From a virus: a DNA stretch of 49,112 nucleotides. Below are positions 46,273-49,112 of the stretch, piece after piece. The stretch lies in IMG/VR virus record IMGVR_UViG_3300033148_003435, positions 1 through 49,112 of that record. One strand, written 5' to 3'. The position numbers and the translations under genes were made by a program. The notes under the pieces were generated by a model. It was not told where the DNA came from and made no database searches. It saw nothing but the letters and a program-made list of their open reading frames with translations. Position 1 is the first letter of the stretch; the number at the start of each line of letters is the position of its first letter.

Positions 46273-49112
46273 CTACGAAAAAGCGCAAGTGTCCGAAGCG
46301 TAATCATAGACAAGAGCCGGCCCACTACCGAGATCGCCGCAATGGCTTATACAGTGCTTTGTTGAAGCATCTACATCAGTAAGTTTAGCGGTCTGATTGT
46401 AGGTGCAAAGTCCAGTGATCTCTTTGCAGTCCATAACACCACAGCAATCGGCGTGTGGGGGGTCGCTGCAAGGTTCATTCCGTGTACCGATCCCAGGCGA
46501 CGGATATACCCAACAATCTCCACAGCATTCAGAAGGATCAGGGCCAGTCGGGCTTGGCGAGCCAGAAGCTGGTACTGACGCCGACGCTGCCGATGCCGAT
46601 TCTGGCGATGCAGATGCCGGTGACTCTGTTGCTGGCGAACCTGACTCTGGCGATGCGGAAACCGAAGAGCCGGATGGTGAAGCACTGCTGCCGGATGGCG
46701 AAGCCGAACTCGCCGACGCTGATTCTGTTGCCCCTGGAATGTCACTGGACCATTCAGAAGTAGATACGGTTGGCGTAGGCGTCGGACTTTGGGTTGGCGT
46801 AGGTGTCGGGCTGGGCGTAGGTGTCGGGGTAGGACTTGGGGTCGGCGTCGGCGTCGGTGATTCCGTCGGCGGCTCTGTTGGCGTCGGCGTTGGACTTGGC
46901 GTCGGCACAACAACCGGCGGCGTCTCCTCGTCGCCCACTTCCAACGGCACAGCCGGGTCGGAGATCGGTTCAAGCAACCGGCGCCCCTGGCCCATGCGTA
47001 CAATCCCGCCGAGCACGCTCCGCCCGAACATCTTCTCAATCGCCCAGGTCTCATCGGCCCGGTCGTTGCCGAGTTTGACGCAGACCGATCCCCCGCGCAA
47101 CCGGCGTCGAATCGGCATCTTCAGGCCGTCTTTCTTCCAGGTGCCGGTTATCAAGGGGACTGCATGAACGGCCTCCTCGTGTGTGTCGGCGAGCTTGACT
47201 TCGTAGTCCACGCTGTCGGTCCCCAAGCCGAGCGCAGCCTGAATCATCTGGAACACGCCCTCATGGTCGTCACGGCCCGCAACGCGCTGAGGGGCATACT
47301 TGACAAAACTCTCAATGGCGGTGTCGTCGTCGTTCAACGCCGCCGTCTCGAAGTTGCGGATATACCCGTCGCGCCCGCCCATGAGCAACTTGCGGTAGCG
47401 CACGCTGTCGGCGTGGTAGTCGAGTACTGCAGTCGGCCCGTGGTCGTTGGGCATCTGATCGGGGAAATACCCATCCGTCCGGCTGTCGTAGAACCAATGC
47501 CGACTCACACCGTCAAGCCGGGTCGTAACGAAGATGCAAACGCCGAACCGTGGCCCGTCCCATTCCAAGAAGACCTCGTAGGCTTGCGTGTTGATGTCGC
47601 TGAGTTCCTTCGGCACCCGTAGTGGACTCAACGGTTCCGGCTGTTGGCCCGCCCTCATGCGATAGAGGCCGTTCCGGCCCATGAAGTAGATCGTGCCCTG
47701 CGGGTCGTGACACCATGCGAACTTGTCGAGGATGCCGGTCTTGTAAGTCACGGCGTCGAGTTGGCCCCCAGCCTTCGGGTCGCCGCGCATCATCCAGATT
47801 GAACTGATGCAGCCGAAAATCAGGTAGTCGTCACTGTAGGGGACAAGGGCCTTGATCTCTTCGCCGAGTTGCCCGGCGTTCGCCAGAGTCCCGGCCACCG
47901 CACCGAGGGCCGTCGCGTCGGTATAATCCCAGTCACGTGGGTCGTCCACGTGACTCATGTACCATTCGCGGTCAGCCGTCGCAGGTGACGCGAGAACGAT
48001 TCGGTTCCGGTACAGGCAGATCAGCCTCGAATGCTGCGGACACGTCCCCTTCGCAGGACTCGCCGTCCATTCGGCCACGCTCTCATCTGCCGGGTTGTAG
48101 ACCAGCGGAACGGAACTGCCGCCGTAGTCGGCGATATAGAGCCTGCCACCCTGTTCCTGGGCCATGAAGGAGTGTTGGGCCGAGACAACGGCGTCCGGGT
48201 CGGTGAGACGTGTGAGGACGCCGGGCGTCTGTTCTGCGTACAACCTGCCGCCCACACCGGCCACAAGGCGCGTCTCGGCCTCGGTGGACTCGCCGGTAAT
48301 CAATAACCCCGTACAACGCCAGTTGTCCATCATGTTCGTGTAGATGCCAAGTTGCGTCATCCCGATACCGACACGCAACCCGGCCTGGGCCGCGATAGTG
48401 CCTGTCCAGATGATCGTCTCGTCCAGACGCACCGTGACCACATTGCCGAGTATCTCCATGCTGAAGAGCACCCGCGTCACGCCGGAGCCGAAGTTGCCGC
48501 TGGTGAGCGAATACGTCGTCTTGACGCCGCCGACATAGACGTTCAACTCGCCGCCGTAAACGAAGTCTGTCCCCTGCGTGAGCATCAGCCGCGCGTCAAC
48601 GCCGTCGGTGTAGATGTTCGGGGCGGCGTCGTCCATGCGTGCGTACAGGTGCATGACCGCTTCGTACCAGGGCAGACCCTCGTGCCGCTCAAGGTCGATA
48701 TGGAGCTTGTACGTGTTGGCATCGGACAGGCCGAGCAACTGCCGGGAGTTCGCCGCCGACTGTCCGAACCCGCTGCACCATACCCGCTCGGCCTGCACCC
48801 GCAGACTGTGACTGAACCAACTGCCCTCGGTCCATCCGGTGCCGAGCGTGAGCGAGTTCGCGCGGTTGAAATTGTCCTCGTCCACGCCGAGGTAAGTGTC
48901 TGCGGCTTTAGACCTTGTGACTTGGGACAGCATCCGCACAACGGTGGCGTGTGCCGACCCAGCCCCTATCGTGGGACTGGGCGATGCAGACACGTCCTCC
49001 GAGCCGAGTTCCTCATCGTAGGTCTTGACCGTTCCGGGCCGCTGCCCGCCTCTCGCGCGTTCCGCAATCGCATCGAACGCGCGGACGTTAAGTAAGTCCG
49101 GCGACGTAAGCG
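46273..49112 (-). CDS. Large tail protein (about 973 aa) with Ser/Pro/Thr-rich and Cys-rich C-terminus
   Basis: Main part of the tail gene, interrupted by the window edge; its start is at 196 (GTG). The body is rich in beta-type sequence, as in tail or receptor-contacting proteins, and includes phrases such as WYMSHVDDPRDWDY and IYFMGRNGLYRM, the latter resembling a propeller-type repeat. From about 46.92 to 46.75 kb (minus) it encodes a long Pro-Thr/Ser linker. This is followed to about 46.56 kb by a Ser/Ala/Pro-rich stretch, then a C-terminus of about 80 residues with more than ten cysteines (CCGDCW, CCGVMDC). The linker DNA is a GGCGT/GGTGT-type near-repeat. The next gene downstream (45731-46261) starts just inside the window end of this one. 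The role is inferred from position after the connector gene; no adsorption or depolymerase domain is recognised. Disulfides and glycosylation are speculation. Confidence 0.75.
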   Translation of the reverse strand, partial: LTSPDLLNVRAFDAIAERARGGQRPGTVKTYDEELGSEDVSASPSPTIGAGSAHATVVRMLSQVTRSKAADTYLGVDEDNFNRANSLTLGTGWTEGSWFSHSLRVQAERVWCSGFGQSAANSRQLLGLSDANTYKLHIDLERHEGLPWYEAVMHLYARMDDAAPNIYTDGVDARLMLTQGTDFVYGGELNVYVGGVKTTYSLTSGNFGSGVTRVLFSMEILGNVVTVRLDETIIWTGTIAAQAGLRVGIGMTQLGIYTNMMDNWRCTGLLITGESTEAETRLVAGVGGRLYAEQTPGVLTRLTDPDAVVSAQHSFMAQEQGGRLYIADYGGSSVPLVYNPADESVAEWTASPAKGTCPQHSRLICLYRNRIVLASPATADREWYMSHVDDPRDWDYTDATALGAVAGTLANAGQLGEEIKALVPYSDDYLIFGCISSIWMMRGDPKAGGQLDAVTYKTGILDKFAWCHDPQGTIYFMGRNGLYRMRAGQQPEPLSPLRVPKELSDINTQAYEVFLEWDGPRFGVCIFVTTRLDGVSRHWFYDSRTDGYFPDQMPNDHGPTAVLDYHADSVRYRKLLMGGRDGYIRNFETAALNDDDTAIESFVKYAPQRVAGRDDHEGVFQMIQAALGLGTDSVDYEVKLADTHEEAVHAVPLITGTWKKDGLKMPIRRRLRGGSVCVKLGNDRADETWAIEKMFGRSVLGGIVRMGQGRRLLEPISDPAVPLEVGDEETPPVVVPTPSPTPTPTEPPTESPTPTPTPSPTPTPTPSPTPTPTQSPTPTPTVSTSEWSSDIPGATESASASSASPSGSSASPSGSSVSASPESGSPATESPASASPESASAASASVPASGSPSPTGPDPSECCGDCWVYPSPGIGTRNEPCSDPPHADCCGVMDCKEITGLCTYNQTAKLTDVDASTKHCISHCGDLGSGPALVYDYASDTCAFS
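48999..49112. repeat. Direct terminal repeat, right copy (114 bp)
   Basis: Exact copy of positions 1-114. Removing one copy leaves about 48,998 unique bases. On the minus strand the sequence above 49112 continues at position 115, which restores the start of the large tail gene. Confidence 0.95.

Noticed and set aside
46556-46915. Repeat-rich DNA resembling a CRISPR or minisatellite array
   Set aside because: The repeats are irregular, have no constant repeat-spacer pattern, and are explained by Pro-Thr and Ser-Ala codons in the tail protein.
48993-48993. GTG at 48991-48993 as the tail gene start
   Set aside because: The frame is open upstream through the repeat to a GTG at 196 with a better ribosome site and a motif-bearing N-terminus.

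Overview
The window is one complete or near-complete temperate phage genome, opened at an arbitrary point. Its first 114 bases recur exactly as its last 114 (1-114 = 48999-49112), and a tail gene reads through that join in frame, so the unique length is about 48,998 bp. Almost every gene is on the minus strand, packed with ATGA, TGATG or TTGA stop/start overlaps. No tape-measure, sheath or major tail-tube gene is recognisable, while a connector-like protein, a tail protein of about 973 residues and a 2,015-residue protein with a protease motif and an LPD38-like region are present. This suggests a short-tailed (podovirus-like) virion. The host is a bacterium: promoters look like sigma-70 sites and Shine-Dalgarno motifs are clear. 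It cannot be named from the sequence. The attachment site matches the 3' half of a tRNA-Val(CAC) gene.

Lysogeny and switch (about 30.9-33.8 kb): on the plus strand lie a CI/LexA-type repressor with an S24 protease domain, a membrane-anchored basic coiled-coil protein, a 44-residue membrane peptide, the tRNA-Val-derived attP and a tyrosine integrase. A divergent early promoter (TTGACA, 16 bp, TATACT on the minus strand) overlaps operator-like inverted repeats.

Early operon (minus, 30.9 down to 16.2 kb): two small HTH proteins, zinc-ribbon proteins, a sigma region-4 protein, a RecE-like nuclease and an ERF annealase, an HNH nuclease, many small accessory genes (ASCH-like, Lar-like, C5-methyltransferase-like), an N4/N6 DNA methyltransferase, a replication initiator-like protein, a DnaC-type loader and RusA. 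An element with interleaved inverted repeats (a possible pseudoknot or RNA switch) sits at 29946-30034.

Late operon (minus, 16.0 kb down to 1, then through the join from 49.1 down to 33.8 kb): a sigma-70-like promoter lies between two intrinsic terminators, one of them about 20 nt downstream of the inferred start, as in lambda pR'/tR'. Then come terS, a large terminase split into ATPase and nuclease genes with two membrane peptides between, portal, small zinc proteins, a terminator, scaffold, major capsid, virion proteins, connector, tail protein and the giant virion protein.

Two islands are inserted in the late operon. One (1.9-6.6 kb) holds two glycosyltransferases, an unknown protein, a methyltransferase and a glutamyl-tRNA-synthetase-like enzyme without an anticodon-binding domain. 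The other (42.2-46.3 kb) holds a glycosyltransferase fusion, another glycosyltransferase and a Cys-rich protein. The connector and tail proteins beside them carry Ser/Ala- or Ser/Pro/Thr-rich segments. The most interesting hypothesis is a phage-encoded glycan-building, possibly aminoacylating, system that decorates the virion or the host surface. No endolysin was recognised.
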